From NCBI GenBank assembly GCA_003641795.1, contig QNAP01000004.1, positions 1-23,010 on the forward strand: a DNA stretch of 23,010 bases, written 5' to 3'. This DNA is from Thermotogae bacterium (lineage in GTDB: Bacteria; Thermotogota; Thermotogae; UBA12178). The notes under the pieces were generated by a model. The model saw nothing but the letters and a program-made list of their open reading frames with translations. It did no database searches and had not been told where the DNA came from. Position numbers and translations under genes: made by a program. This document shows positions 1 through 7,157 of this stretch, piece by piece. Each line of letters opens with the position of its first letter. Positions within the stretch are counted from its first letter, which is position 1.

Positions 1-1
1 A

Positions 2-265
2 GATGAAGTAGCGGGCAGATACAAGACGAAAGCACTTTTGACAGTGGTGGGGATCAGATCGTTTCCTACATTGCACTGGAAAAGGATAAAAACGACGAAC
101 ATAGTGGAGAGGGTGAGCAAAGAACTGAAAAGACGCAGCAGAGTAGCAGGAGCATTTCCAAATGAAAGATCACAGATGAGGCTTGCAGTTGCGATACTGA
201 TAGACATGAACGAAGAACGGTTAACGGGAAGAAGGTATCTTGGTATGGGGGAAAGCAACTTATGA
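2..265 (+). pseudogene. IS256-family (mutator-type) transposase, C-terminal part
   Basis: The frame is open from the left edge of the window and stops with TGA at 263-265, so only the last 87 or so residues are visible. They carry the conserved C-terminal block of IS256-family DDE transposases: HWKRIKTTNIVERVSKELKR, then VAGAFPNE, then EERLTGRRYL. This region follows the catalytic core and is normally near the end of a protein of about 400 residues. The visible part shows no frameshift or stop. Whether the full gene is intact cannot be told, because the DDE residues lie outside the window. An in-frame TTG at 38 could be mistaken for a start but lies inside the domain. A likely terminal repeat follows at about 275-306. 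Confidence 0.85.
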
Positions 266-274
266 TGGGATATA

Positions 275-306
275 GGACTTTTTACAGCGGTTTCTTGACA
301 CAGCCC
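275..306 (+). repeat. Probable right terminal inverted repeat of the IS256-type element
   Basis: Shortly after the transposase stop comes a stretch ending in TTTCTTGACACAGCCC. Read inward from the element's end this is GGGCTGTGTCAAGAAA, which resembles the terminal repeats of IS256-family elements. The partner repeat lies beyond the left edge of the window, so the assignment rests on position and resemblance only. The exact outer boundary near 306 is an estimate. Confidence 0.5.
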
Positions 307-397
307 GTTGAGCTTCGAAAGCGTTGAAAATGAACATACATATATGTATATGAAGGTGCAATTAGCAGCTAAGAACGGATGAAAATAGGCAGGCAAT

Positions 398-1102
398 TTA
401 TACACAATTCTTCCGAATACCCCCCTTTGGTGCGGAGCTTGAGACCGGAAAGTGTATCTGCATCGGGATTCCATATTCATCGTACTCGGTTTTCTCCGGG
501 ACGGAGATCAATTTGAAAGATAGGGAAAGCGAAAGAACGGTGGCATCAATCAAATCGTCGAGAGGAATTTTCAGTTTTTCCGATATATTGATCAGTTCTT
601 TTCTCGCATTAGGAATGTATTGGACAAGCATTTCTAGTCTTTCTTCTAGTCCGGCTTTTTCATGTTTGGATTTCAGAATTCTGCCGGAAATCCCTAGAAA
701 ACATAGCTCAGGATGTGATTCCTTTATCAACTTTCTACCTTCTTCATTATTTCTCATCAGTTCATCAACTTCCCGGACCTTTCGAGCAATATTCCAGAAC
801 TGCTTCGAGAACCCCTTTTGAAGAATAGCCTTGTTGATTTCCAGGGCTTTCTCGTAGGAATCCTGATACACCGCTTCTCTGCATGCTACAGTGAAAACAC
901 TCGACGCTCTTCTAGAAAGAAGTTTTCTGGCCATTTTGTCACAGGTTCTTTCTCTGTCTTTTGGAAGGCCTATGGGTATATCCACAAGGGTTGGCCTTGG
1001 AAAGAAGACAAACCTTTCGAAAAATCTTATATTCACTATTTTGGATCCTTCCATGAAACAATAAACCCAGCCACCTTTGGTACCATCTATCCCTATATGC
1101 AT
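398..1102 (-). CDS. DUF429 family protein, predicted RNase H-like nuclease
   Basis: A 234-residue protein that I recognise as DUF429 (COG2410/COG4328-like), a family with an RNase H-like fold and no firmly established substrate. The N-terminus reads GIDGTKGGWV (residues 4-13), matching the family's first strand with an acidic residue (D6). VDIPIGLP at 40-47 supplies a second acid (D41), and an R-x-x-CD-x-x-AR-x-LL-x-RR-x-SSVF block follows at about 50-70. A DDLIDAT motif near residues 185-191 could provide the late acidic residues of the active site. The ATG at 1102 is preceded by AGGGATG at a plausible distance. The gene stands alone between two insertion-sequence remnants, so its neighbours give no functional hint. 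Nuclease activity is inferred from the fold only. Confidence 0.8.
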   Translation of the reverse strand: MHIGIDGTKGGWVYCFMEGSKIVNIRFFERFVFFPRPTLVDIPIGLPKDRERTCDKMARKLLSRRASSVFTVACREAVYQDSYEKALEINKAILQKGFSKQFWNIARKVREVDELMRNNEEGRKLIKESHPELCFLGISGRILKSKHEKAGLEERLEMLVQYIPNARKELINISEKLKIPLDDLIDATVLSLSLSFKLISVPEKTEYDEYGIPMQIHFPVSSSAPKGGIRKNCV

Positions 1103-1167
1103 GATGCATCCCTAGGGTTACTCTATCACACGGTGACTTCTGCCGGATATGAATCACACCATTTCCT

Positions 1168-1780
1168 TTAACAGTGGAGATCTCGTGGGTTTGCCACAGC
1201 CAGTACAAACCTGGCCTGCGGGTGGGATAACACGAGTTGTTTGGTTATAACGTGTAGCGCATTCCCCGTAAACCGTTTCCCCGCCTGCTGAGCTGCTGAA
1301 GCTTTCTCTTAGCAGAACGGGTGCCTTTAGACATTAGCTTGGAACGCAGTCTTTGATAGTGTTGTTTGCGACGTTTAGCTTCTGCAGGCAGATCGACGAA
1401 ATATTTCTTCCCGGCAGTCGAAGCAACAGCCATGATGTGTCTTTCACCAACATCGATGCCAACAATGTCTTTAGGATGTTGCTGCTGGATTTCTAACGTT
1501 ACCGGAACCAACAAGAAGAATGTTTTGGAAGAAGGATCGTACGACAGGATGAGATCTCCGATCTTGCCTTGATGCAGGTGCTCATAATGTTATATTTGTT
1601 CCAGCCATAGATGCGTATCCACTTCAAGCGTCCTTGCAATGTGGAAATTGAAACGTAGACCTCATTCCAGTCTGCAATTTTGAAAGAGACGGTGCGATTG
1701 TAGGTGTACTTGGCAATTAAGGACTTGCGTTTGAATGGTTTATTCCAGAAGTTTTTAACAGCTTTGTCTCCTCCCTATCC
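1168..1780 (-). pseudogene. Decayed TnpB (IS200/IS605 OrfB-type) remnant
   Basis: Three reading frames on the minus strand join into one TnpB-like protein. The first, about 1780-1590, contains YTYNRTVSFKI and VSISTLQGRLKW. The second, about 1590-1280, contains HQGKIGDLILSYD and the RuvC-I motif DIVGIDVGERHIMAVAS, then KGTRSAKRKLQQLSRR. The third, about 1285-1168, reads GKRFTGNALHVITKQLVLSH and stops at TAA (1170-1168). Two frameshifts are therefore needed, near 1585 and near 1280. The N-terminal helical part, the RuvC-II and RuvC-III catalytic motifs and the zinc finger are missing, so no active nuclease can be made. No tnpA is visible. The piece 1245-1514 is the longest open segment but is not a gene by itself. 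Confidence 0.8.
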
Positions 1781-1812
1781 CCTAAAGGGGATGGGGCTCC
1801 GACAACCCGGAG
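1773..1812 (+). other. Two tandem hairpins at the border of the TnpB remnant
   Basis: The first hairpin pairs CCCTATCCCC (1773-1782) with GGGGATGGGG (1787-1796) around a TAAA loop. It has ten pairs, one of them G-U, and forms fully only in the plus-strand transcript. The second pairs CTCCG (1797-1801) with CGGAG (1808-1812) around ACAACC. They abut the truncated 5' side of the TnpB remnant and lie about 75 bases before the start of the molybdate/tungstate importer. IS200/IS605 elements carry subterminal hairpins at their ends, so this is probably an element end. A leader structure for the importer operon is the alternative. Confidence 0.55.
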
Positions 1813-1859
1813 TCTGTGAATTTTCATACATTCAGCCATATTTTTTCATCAGACATGGG

Positions 1860-1865
1860 TAGAAT
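1860..1865 (+). promoter_or_regulatory. Possible -10 box ahead of the importer operon
   Basis: TAGAAT lies 21 bases before the GTG start of the binding-protein gene. No good -35 hexamer is found 16-18 bases upstream, where the sequence is AT-rich (CATATTTTTTC). It would give a very short leader. A strong AGGAGG ribosome binding site follows at 1872-1877. This is a weak call. Confidence 0.25.
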
Positions 1866-1886
1866 CCTTGCAGGAGGTGTATTTTC

Positions 1887-2729
1887 GTGCGTTTTTGTTC
1901 GCTCTTGTTGGTGATGGTTCTTTCGGTTTACGCTCTGGCGGTGGACTCGTTGCTGGTTTACGCTGGCTCCGCTTCACAACCAGCTGCTGAAGAAGTTGCT
2001 AAGTTGTTTGGAGAAGAGTACGGTGTTCATGTGGATTTGATCTTCGGTGGTTCTGGTTACGTGCTTTCACAGATGATGATTTCAAAACAAGGAGATGTGT
2101 ACTTTCCGGGTTCCTCGGATTATATGGAACTTGCGAAGAACAGGGGAGTTGTCTTTCCCGAAACCGAAAGGCATATAGTCTACCTCGTGCCCGCCATCGT
2201 AGTCCAGCGAGGCAATCCAAAACAGATAGGAAACCTAACAGACCTCCTACGGCCCGATGTCAGGGTTGCCATAGCCGATCCCGAAAGCGTGTGTGTAGGC
2301 CTCTACGCCGTGGAGATATTGGAGAAGAATCTAAAACCTAATGAGTTGGAACGTTTCAGGAACAAATTGTTGAATTACACCGGAAGTTGTGCCAAAACTG
2401 CAGCCGCGATCTCTTTAAAGCAAGTCGATGCGGTCATAGGATGGAGGGTTTTCGAAAACTGGGATCCAGAAAGAGTGGAAGCACTTCCGTTTTCCTCCGA
2501 TCAAGTGCAACGAGTAGGCTACATCCCTGCTGCTGTGTCAATCTTCACGAAAAAGCGAGAACTTGCAGAACTATTCGTTGAATTTCTCGCTTCGGATAAG
2601 AGTAAAGAAATATTTCGCAAGTACGGTTATTTCACAACACCCGAAGAAGCCTTCGCATATGTTGGAAGCACAAAGCCCGTGGGTGGAATCTACGAAACCG
2701 ATCTCAAGGGGTGGGTTAGCGGAAAATGA
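1887..2729 (+). CDS. modA: Molybdate/tungstate ABC transporter, substrate-binding protein
   Basis: A 280-residue periplasmic binding protein of the ModA/WtpA type (type II fold). It starts at GTG 1887, nine bases after AGGAGG. Residues 1-18 form a signal peptide with a hydrophobic core and ALA before the likely cleavage site. There is no lipobox cysteine, so it is probably a soluble periplasmic protein. The mature protein opens with LLVYAGSASQPAAEEVAKLF, the typical ModA first strand and oxyanion-binding serine region. GGSGYVLSQM (about 54-63) and DVYFPGSSDYM (about 69-79) follow, then IADPESVCVGLYAVEILEK in the hinge/second lobe. It overlaps the permease gene by ATGA. The sequence cannot settle molybdate versus tungstate; tungstate is plausible for a thermophile. 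Confidence 0.88.
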   Translation: MRFCSLLLVMVLSVYALAVDSLLVYAGSASQPAAEEVAKLFGEEYGVHVDLIFGGSGYVLSQMMISKQGDVYFPGSSDYMELAKNRGVVFPETERHIVYLVPAIVVQRGNPKQIGNLTDLLRPDVRVAIADPESVCVGLYAVEILEKNLKPNELERFRNKLLNYTGSCAKTAAAISLKQVDAVIGWRVFENWDPERVEALPFSSDQVQRVGYIPAAVSIFTKKRELAELFVEFLASDKSKEIFRKYGYFTTPEEAFAYVGSTKPVGGIYETDLKGWVSGK

Positions 2730-3505
2730 ACTTCAAACGTATTGCGATTCTATTTTCAGTGTTACTCTTTTTGATCTACGCAGGCTTGCTTCTGTCGTTG
2801 TTTCAATATTTTAACATCGGTCTATTTGTGAACCACCTCTTCTCTGAACGAGTTCTTCACGCCCTCAAACTTAGCGTGATGACGGCTTCTATTTCAAGCG
2901 GTGTAGCAATGCTTTTGGGACTGCCAGCAGCATATGCCATCTCCAGATACAACTTTCCAGGTAAAAACATCGTCGATACCATGCTGGAGCTACCGATGAT
3001 CGTCTCTCCTGCTGCATTGGGTGCGATGATCCTTATCTTTTTCAGCAGTCCCATAGGACAAAAGGTCCAGCTTGCAGGATTCGACACCATCTTCACTTGG
3101 AAAGGTATAGTTGTAGCGCAATTTGTGACTATAGCGGGTTTAGCTACTCGCCTACTCAAAGCTGTGCTGGATGAAATCCCGGAGAGGTACGAATTGGTTG
3201 CGAGATCCTTAGGTGCCAAACCTGTGGTAGCATTCTTTACAGTCACTATGCCCCTGATTAAAAGAGGAATCATCGCTTCTTTAATCCTTACCTGGGCCAA
3301 AGCTCTGGGAGAGTTTGGCGCCACTTTCACCGTGGCTGGAGCGATGGCCATGAAAACTGAAACTCTTCCCACCGCCATCTTCATGAGACTTTCGACAGCA
3401 AATGTTGAAGCAGCGGTAACGCTGATCATCATCGTGGTGGGAGTTGGATTCTCCACTTTGTATATTGCTCGCCTCTTTTCCAGGGGGCGTGAGCGAGATG
3501 CTTGA
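2726..3505 (+). CDS. modB: Molybdate/tungstate ABC transporter, permease
   Basis: A 259-residue inner-membrane protein of the ModB/CysT permease family that should form the homodimeric channel for oxyanion import. The first membrane segment is about residues 6-26, with further hydrophobic stretches near 48-72, 88-106, 125-142, 182-203 and 230-250. The cytoplasmic EAA loop that docks on the ATPase is at about 150-180 (ERYELVARSLGAKP, then FTVTMPLIKRGI). LGEFGAT at 194-200 is a family hallmark. The ATG overlaps the stop of the binding-protein gene as ATGA, and its own ribosome binding site is weak, so translation is probably coupled. Its 3' end overlaps the ATPase start by eight bases. Confidence 0.88.
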   Translation: MNFKRIAILFSVLLFLIYAGLLLSLFQYFNIGLFVNHLFSERVLHALKLSVMTASISSGVAMLLGLPAAYAISRYNFPGKNIVDTMLELPMIVSPAALGAMILIFFSSPIGQKVQLAGFDTIFTWKGIVVAQFVTIAGLATRLLKAVLDEIPERYELVARSLGAKPVVAFFTVTMPLIKRGIIASLILTWAKALGEFGATFTVAGAMAMKTETLPTAIFMRLSTANVEAAVTLIIIVVGVGFSTLYIARLFSRGRERDA

Positions 3506-4598
3506 AGTGAGAAACCTTTCCCTCCACGCTGGAAATTTTTCTTTGAGGAATATCGATCTCACCGTAGAACGAGGAAGTTGTCACGTGGTACTGGGTCCAA
3601 CTGGTAGCGGGAAAACCCTGCTCCTTGAAACCATCATGGGATTCAGAAAATCACGGGAAGGTAAGATCTTACACTTCGGGGAGGAAATAACAAACCTTCC
3701 ACCTGAAAAACGCAAAATTTCTTATCTGCCACAAGATCTCGCACTTTTTCCCAACATGAACGTGAGAGAGAACATACTTTACGGTATCAAAGTGCGAAGG
3801 ATAATCAACGAATCTCATCTCAGGCTCTTTGAAGCACTGACAAACATGTTGGGAATCACTCACTTACTTCAACGCCAAGTGACCAATTTGAGTGGAGGAG
3901 AACGCCAACGCGTCGCCCTGGCAAGGGCGTTGGTCACGGGGAACCGTACGTTGCTATTGGACGAACCTCTTAGCGCGCTACATGAAAGTATGCGTAGAGA
4001 TCTTTGGATGCTGATCAAAGAACTACAGGAAGAATTTCACCTCAACATCCTCATGGTCACACACGACGTGGAAGAGGCTTTCTTCCTCGCAAACCATGTC
4101 AGCGTTATATACGATGGGAGTGTGCTGCAAACAAGTGGGAAAGAAACGTTTTTTTACGAAATAAAAGATGTCCGCGTAGCTGAGTTGGTAGGTGTGAGAA
4201 ATATATTCCAAGCAGAGCTTTCAGATGTTGGGACAGTGAAGTCCCGATTCTTCTGCCATGACCTTAGCACGATCATCGTCGCGAAAACTCCAGCACATCC
4301 TGTAGTCGGAAAGAAATACTTCTTGGGAATTCACTCCAACGATATAGAAGTAACCAAGAAAAAACCAGATGGTGCAGCAAATACCGTGCCCATCAAAATC
4401 ACACACATTTACGAAAAGATCAAGTCAGTCATGGTAGAGGGAAAGGCGGTCTCGGGGAAAACGATAACAGCAGAAGAATCTCCAAAGCTGTCGAAAACGC
4501 TGAAACCAGGGCAAAAAGTGTTTGCCGTGTTCTCCATCGAAGATGTGCTGGTCATGGATCAATTCTTAGATGGTTCTATCCATACCGGTTTGCCGTAG
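3498..4598 (+). CDS. modC: Molybdate/tungstate ABC transporter, ATP-binding protein with TOBE-type C-terminus
   Basis: A 366-residue ABC ATPase that should power the importer. Visible motifs: Walker A GPTGSGKT (33-40), Q-loop YLPQD (Q79), signature LSGGERQ (131-137), Walker B TLLLDEP (151-157) and H-loop THD (H189). The C-terminal part from about residue 285 to the end (VPIKITHIYEKIKSVMVEG onward) looks like a TOBE/molybdate-binding regulatory domain. I chose ATG 3498 because MLEVRNLSLHAGNF is the usual ABC N-terminus. An upstream in-frame start at 3444 would lie within the permease gene and add unrelated residues. The last 40 bases overlap the convergent 3' end of miaB, with no terminator between them. 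Confidence 0.88.
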   Translation: MLEVRNLSLHAGNFSLRNIDLTVERGSCHVVLGPTGSGKTLLLETIMGFRKSREGKILHFGEEITNLPPEKRKISYLPQDLALFPNMNVRENILYGIKVRRIINESHLRLFEALTNMLGITHLLQRQVTNLSGGERQRVALARALVTGNRTLLLDEPLSALHESMRRDLWMLIKELQEEFHLNILMVTHDVEEAFFLANHVSVIYDGSVLQTSGKETFFYEIKDVRVAELVGVRNIFQAELSDVGTVKSRFFCHDLSTIIVAKTPAHPVVGKKYFLGIHSNDIEVTKKKPDGAANTVPIKITHIYEKIKSVMVEGKAVSGKTITAEESPKLSKTLKPGQKVFAVFSIEDVLVMDQFLDGSIHTGLP

Positions 4599-5878
4599 AG
4601 AGGGCCTGCTGTGGTTTTCTCTATCTTCACATCCACCAATCTTCCCGTGGGATTTTCTTCAGAGCAGAAGATCACTATTTTGTTTTTCTCAGTGCGTCCA
4701 TAATATCTGCGTTCATCGAGTTTCCCTTCACCTATGATCCGAACTACTTTGCCAAGATAGGTGCGGTTGATTTCTGCGTTGATACGCTTTTGGAGCTCGA
4801 GAAGGGCCTGCAAACGTGCATTTTTCACATCCTTAGGCACGTCATCCTCAAAATGTTTCCACGCCACCGTTCCCTCTCGGGGAGAGTACATGGCGAGATT
4901 CACGCGTTCGAACCTCACTTTCTCCAACAGCTTGAATGTCTGAACAAAATCTTCTTCGGTCTCACCGGGAAAACCAACGATCACGTCTGTAGAAATGGAA
5001 ACATCGCCGACCTGTTCCCTGATCTGCCAAATCAATTGAAGATACTCTTCTCTCGTGTATCTTCGATTCATAGCTTTGAGAATCCTATCACTGCCCGATT
5101 GAACGGGCAGATGTATGCTCCGTGCCACCTTTTCTGATGTAGCGATAGTTTCGATGAGTTGGGAAGAAAAATCGGAAGGATAAGATGTTAGAAACCAGAT
5201 CCTCTCCAGTCCTTCCACTTCGTTTGCAAGGCTCAACAATTTCGCTAGACTCGTATCGTCTCCTAAGTCCTTACCATAAGAATCCACGTTCTGTCCCAGG
5301 AAGGTTATTTCGCGATATCCTCTTCGTGATAGATCCTTCACCTCTTGCAACACGTCATCCAAAGGACGACTCTTTTCTCGACCTCTGGTATAGGGCACAA
5401 TACAGTAAGAGCAAAATTTGTCACATCCGTAGATGATGGTAACCCACGCATGGTGCTTACTTTGCCTCAGTTTGGGAACTTCGGCAGAGATTTGAGAGAG
5501 GGTGTCATCAAAGCACGCCACCTTCTCTCCTGAAACAGCGCGCCCAACGACGTCACAGATCCTTCCAATAGCCCGGGTACCCAACACGAATTGAACGTCT
5601 TCCCTTTCAAGAAGCTTTCTGCCCACCTTTTCGGCTATGCAGCCTGCAACACCGATTATCAACTTCTTGCCGGCTTTTCTCAGTCTATTGAGCTCGCCAA
5701 GCTTTCCGTAGAACTTGTCTTCGGCTTTCTGTCTAACGGCGCAGGTGTTGAGAATCACAATGTCGGCATCCGCGGGGTTGTCTACTGGGATATACCCCTG
5801 CGTTGATAGAAGGCCAAGCATGATCTCAGAATCGTTCACGTTCATCTGGCAACCAAAGGTATGGATGTGGACTTTCAT
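4559..5878 (-). CDS. miaB: tRNA-2-methylthio-N6-dimethylallyladenosine synthase (radical SAM)
   Basis: MiaB methylthiolates i6A37 in tRNAs that read codons starting with U, using two [4Fe-4S] clusters and SAM. The 439-residue protein has the expected order. The N-terminal methylthiotransferase domain holds cluster-ligand cysteines C10 (HTFGCQMN), C46 (NTCAV) and C80 (GVAGC). The radical-SAM motif CDKFCSYC has C152, C156 and C159, followed by PYTRGREKSRP. A C-terminal TRAM domain spans about 365-435. ATG 5878 lies one base after the TGA of the flavodiiron gene and gives the family N-terminus MKVHIHTFGCQMN. A TTG at 5890 would add four residues and overlap the upstream gene. The 3' end overlaps modC by 40 bases on the opposite strand. 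No miaA is in the window. Confidence 0.95.
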   Translation of the reverse strand: MKVHIHTFGCQMNVNDSEIMLGLLSTQGYIPVDNPADADIVILNTCAVRQKAEDKFYGKLGELNRLRKAGKKLIIGVAGCIAEKVGRKLLEREDVQFVLGTRAIGRICDVVGRAVSGEKVACFDDTLSQISAEVPKLRQSKHHAWVTIIYGCDKFCSYCIVPYTRGREKSRPLDDVLQEVKDLSRRGYREITFLGQNVDSYGKDLGDDTSLAKLLSLANEVEGLERIWFLTSYPSDFSSQLIETIATSEKVARSIHLPVQSGSDRILKAMNRRYTREEYLQLIWQIREQVGDVSISTDVIVGFPGETEEDFVQTFKLLEKVRFERVNLAMYSPREGTVAWKHFEDDVPKDVKNARLQALLELQKRINAEINRTYLGKVVRIIGEGKLDERRYYGRTEKNKIVIFCSEENPTGRLVDVKIEKTTAGPLYGKPVWIEPSKN

Positions 5879-5879
5879 A

Positions 5880-7067
5880 TCAATTTCCAATTTCCGCCCT
5901 TTCGTGGATTTGCTTGATCTTACGTGCCAGATTGGTCAGACTTTCGAAACTTTCCCGATCTGGCAACCCCTTGAAAACCACCGGGTCTATCCAACCACTT
6001 TTCAAGTTGGCCATGAGCTGCTCCAATTGTTGTGGAGCCTTAGTGCCCCAACCATAAGAAATGATACCTGTGGCAGCGATGGCCTTTGGCCTGAAAGCGT
6101 TGATCAAATATGCCGCAGAAACCGCCAAAGGATGGAGTCCCGTTAGCACTGTGGGAGCAGCGACCACCACTGTGGCGGCGTCTACCAACGTCATAGCGAG
6201 TTCCCCGACATCTGAAACGGTGAGATCGAAACGCTTCACAGGCACACTCAGCGATGTCAGAGCGTCACAGAAATGATCTACCGCGGTTTCGACACTGCCG
6301 TGCATGGTGACATAAACCACGAGGACGAGATTTGTTGGTTTATCGTCTATCCACTTCTTGTACAGAGTCATTATGCGCTGGGGATCATCATGTATGGGAC
6401 CATGACTCGGGGCGATTATTTGTGGTTTCAAAGACTCAACTTTTTCGATGTTTTTCTTGATCACACCCCTGAAGGGCGCCATGATTTCAGCATAATAACG
6501 CTTGCTGGCAACTTCTAACTGTGGTTCGGAAGACGCATACATGCTGTAGCTTGCCAGATGGGAACCAAAGAAGTCGCAAGAAAACAGTATTCTTTCTTCT
6601 TCCAAGAACGTCACCATGGTCTCAGGCCAGTGCACCCAGGGGGTGTAGACAAACCGAAGTGTGCGGTCGCCCAGCGAAAGTCTTTCACCATCTTTCATCA
6701 CACGGACCTTGTCTTCGGGCACATGCAAATGTGTTACGAGCAGATCTTTCGCTTTGTCAGAGCAAAGCATCTGAGCCTTTGGAAAACGCTCCAGCACTTG
6801 TGGAATGGCTCCAGAATGGTCTTGTTCTGCGTGATTTGAAACGATATAATCTATGTGGTCTACCTTCAAGTCTCTCAGTTGCTGGAAGAGAACCTGCGAA
6901 ACCGCGGGCTCTACCGTGTCTACGAGAACCGTGCCCCCCGTAGCCTTTATCAAATAGGCGTTGTAGCTTGTACCTTCAGGAAGGGGAATTAAGTTGTCAA
7001 ACAGTCTACGATTCCAGTGCGGCACTCCAAGAAAGTAAACACCGGATGTTATTTCCCTTGGCTTCAT
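5880..7067 (-). CDS. Flavodiiron protein (FprA-type oxygen/NO reductase)
   Basis: A 395-residue cytoplasmic protein with an N-terminal beta-lactamase-like diiron domain (about 1-245) and a C-terminal flavodoxin domain (about 246-395). All iron ligands expected for the family are present: H79, E81, D83 and H84 in NHAEQDHSG, H146 in WVHWPE, D165 in SCDFFG and H222 in PSHGPI. The FMN phosphate-binding loop is at about VTMHGSVE (253-260). Family members reduce O2 to water or NO to N2O and protect anaerobes from oxygen. ATG 7067 follows GGGTGGAAGG and gives MKPREITSGVYFLG; an upstream in-frame ATG at 7106 would add 13 residues and lies at the promoter. The gene is followed directly by miaB, whose Fe-S clusters are oxygen-sensitive. 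Confidence 0.93.
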   Translation of the reverse strand: MKPREITSGVYFLGVPHWNRRLFDNLIPLPEGTSYNAYLIKATGGTVLVDTVEPAVSQVLFQQLRDLKVDHIDYIVSNHAEQDHSGAIPQVLERFPKAQMLCSDKAKDLLVTHLHVPEDKVRVMKDGERLSLGDRTLRFVYTPWVHWPETMVTFLEEERILFSCDFFGSHLASYSMYASSEPQLEVASKRYYAEIMAPFRGVIKKNIEKVESLKPQIIAPSHGPIHDDPQRIMTLYKKWIDDKPTNLVLVVYVTMHGSVETAVDHFCDALTSLSVPVKRFDLTVSDVGELAMTLVDAATVVVAAPTVLTGLHPLAVSAAYLINAFRPKAIAATGIISYGWGTKAPQQLEQLMANLKSGWIDPVVFKGLPDRESFESLTNLARKIKQIHERAEIGN

Positions 7068-7106
7068 CCTTCCACCCCCCATAAAAAGTCCACCATATTT
7101 GTCCAT

Positions 7107-7112
7107 ATTATA
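7107..7112 (-). promoter_or_regulatory. -10 box of the flavodiiron protein-miaB operon
   Basis: The minus strand carries a perfect TATAAT at 7112-7107, preceded by TGT. A -35 match of only about three of six (GTTTCA, 18-base spacing) falls inside the terminator hairpin of the ribosomal cluster. Transcription would start about 30 bases before the chosen ATG at 7067. The promoter therefore overlaps the terminator upstream of it. Confidence 0.55.
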
Positions 7113-7119
7113 ACACTAG

Positions 7120-7144
7120 AAGGCTCGGTCTGAAACCGAGCCTT
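7120..7144 (-). terminator. Hairpin terminator closing the ribosomal supercluster
   Basis: AAGGCTCGGT (7120-7129 on the plus strand) pairs with ACCGAGCCTT (7135-7144) around a five-base loop, a perfect ten-pair stem. It lies 13 bases after the last stop codon of the cluster. The run of T after it on the minus strand is poor (TTCTAGTG), so termination may be incomplete and some read-through into the flavodiiron gene is possible. Confidence 0.7.
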
Positions 7145-7157
7145 TGGAAAACTCACT

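Noticed and set aside
295..300. TTGACA as a -35 promoter element
   Set aside because: It lies in the probable IS terminal repeat and no -10 box follows at 16-18 bases.
513..821. 102-codon plus-strand open frame inside the DUF429 gene
   Set aside because: It is antisense to a well-supported family protein, has low-complexity serine-rich composition and no recognisable domain.
939..1208. 89-codon minus-strand open frame overlapping the DUF429 start
   Set aside because: It overlaps the DUF429 N-terminus in another frame and shows no family-like sequence; its first part lies in the TnpB decay zone.
1797..1886. Possible molybdenum-cofactor riboswitch ahead of modA
   Set aside because: The space is short, the hairpins fit an insertion-sequence end, and I could not match the conserved core of the Moco RNA motif.
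2857..3456. 199-codon minus-strand open frame across the permease gene
   Set aside because: It is a shadow of the permease; the plus-strand frame carries the EAA loop and membrane segments, while this one has no domain.
6521..6943. 140-codon plus-strand frame in the flavodiiron gene
   Set aside because: It is antisense to a gene with all catalytic ligands conserved and has no recognisable features.
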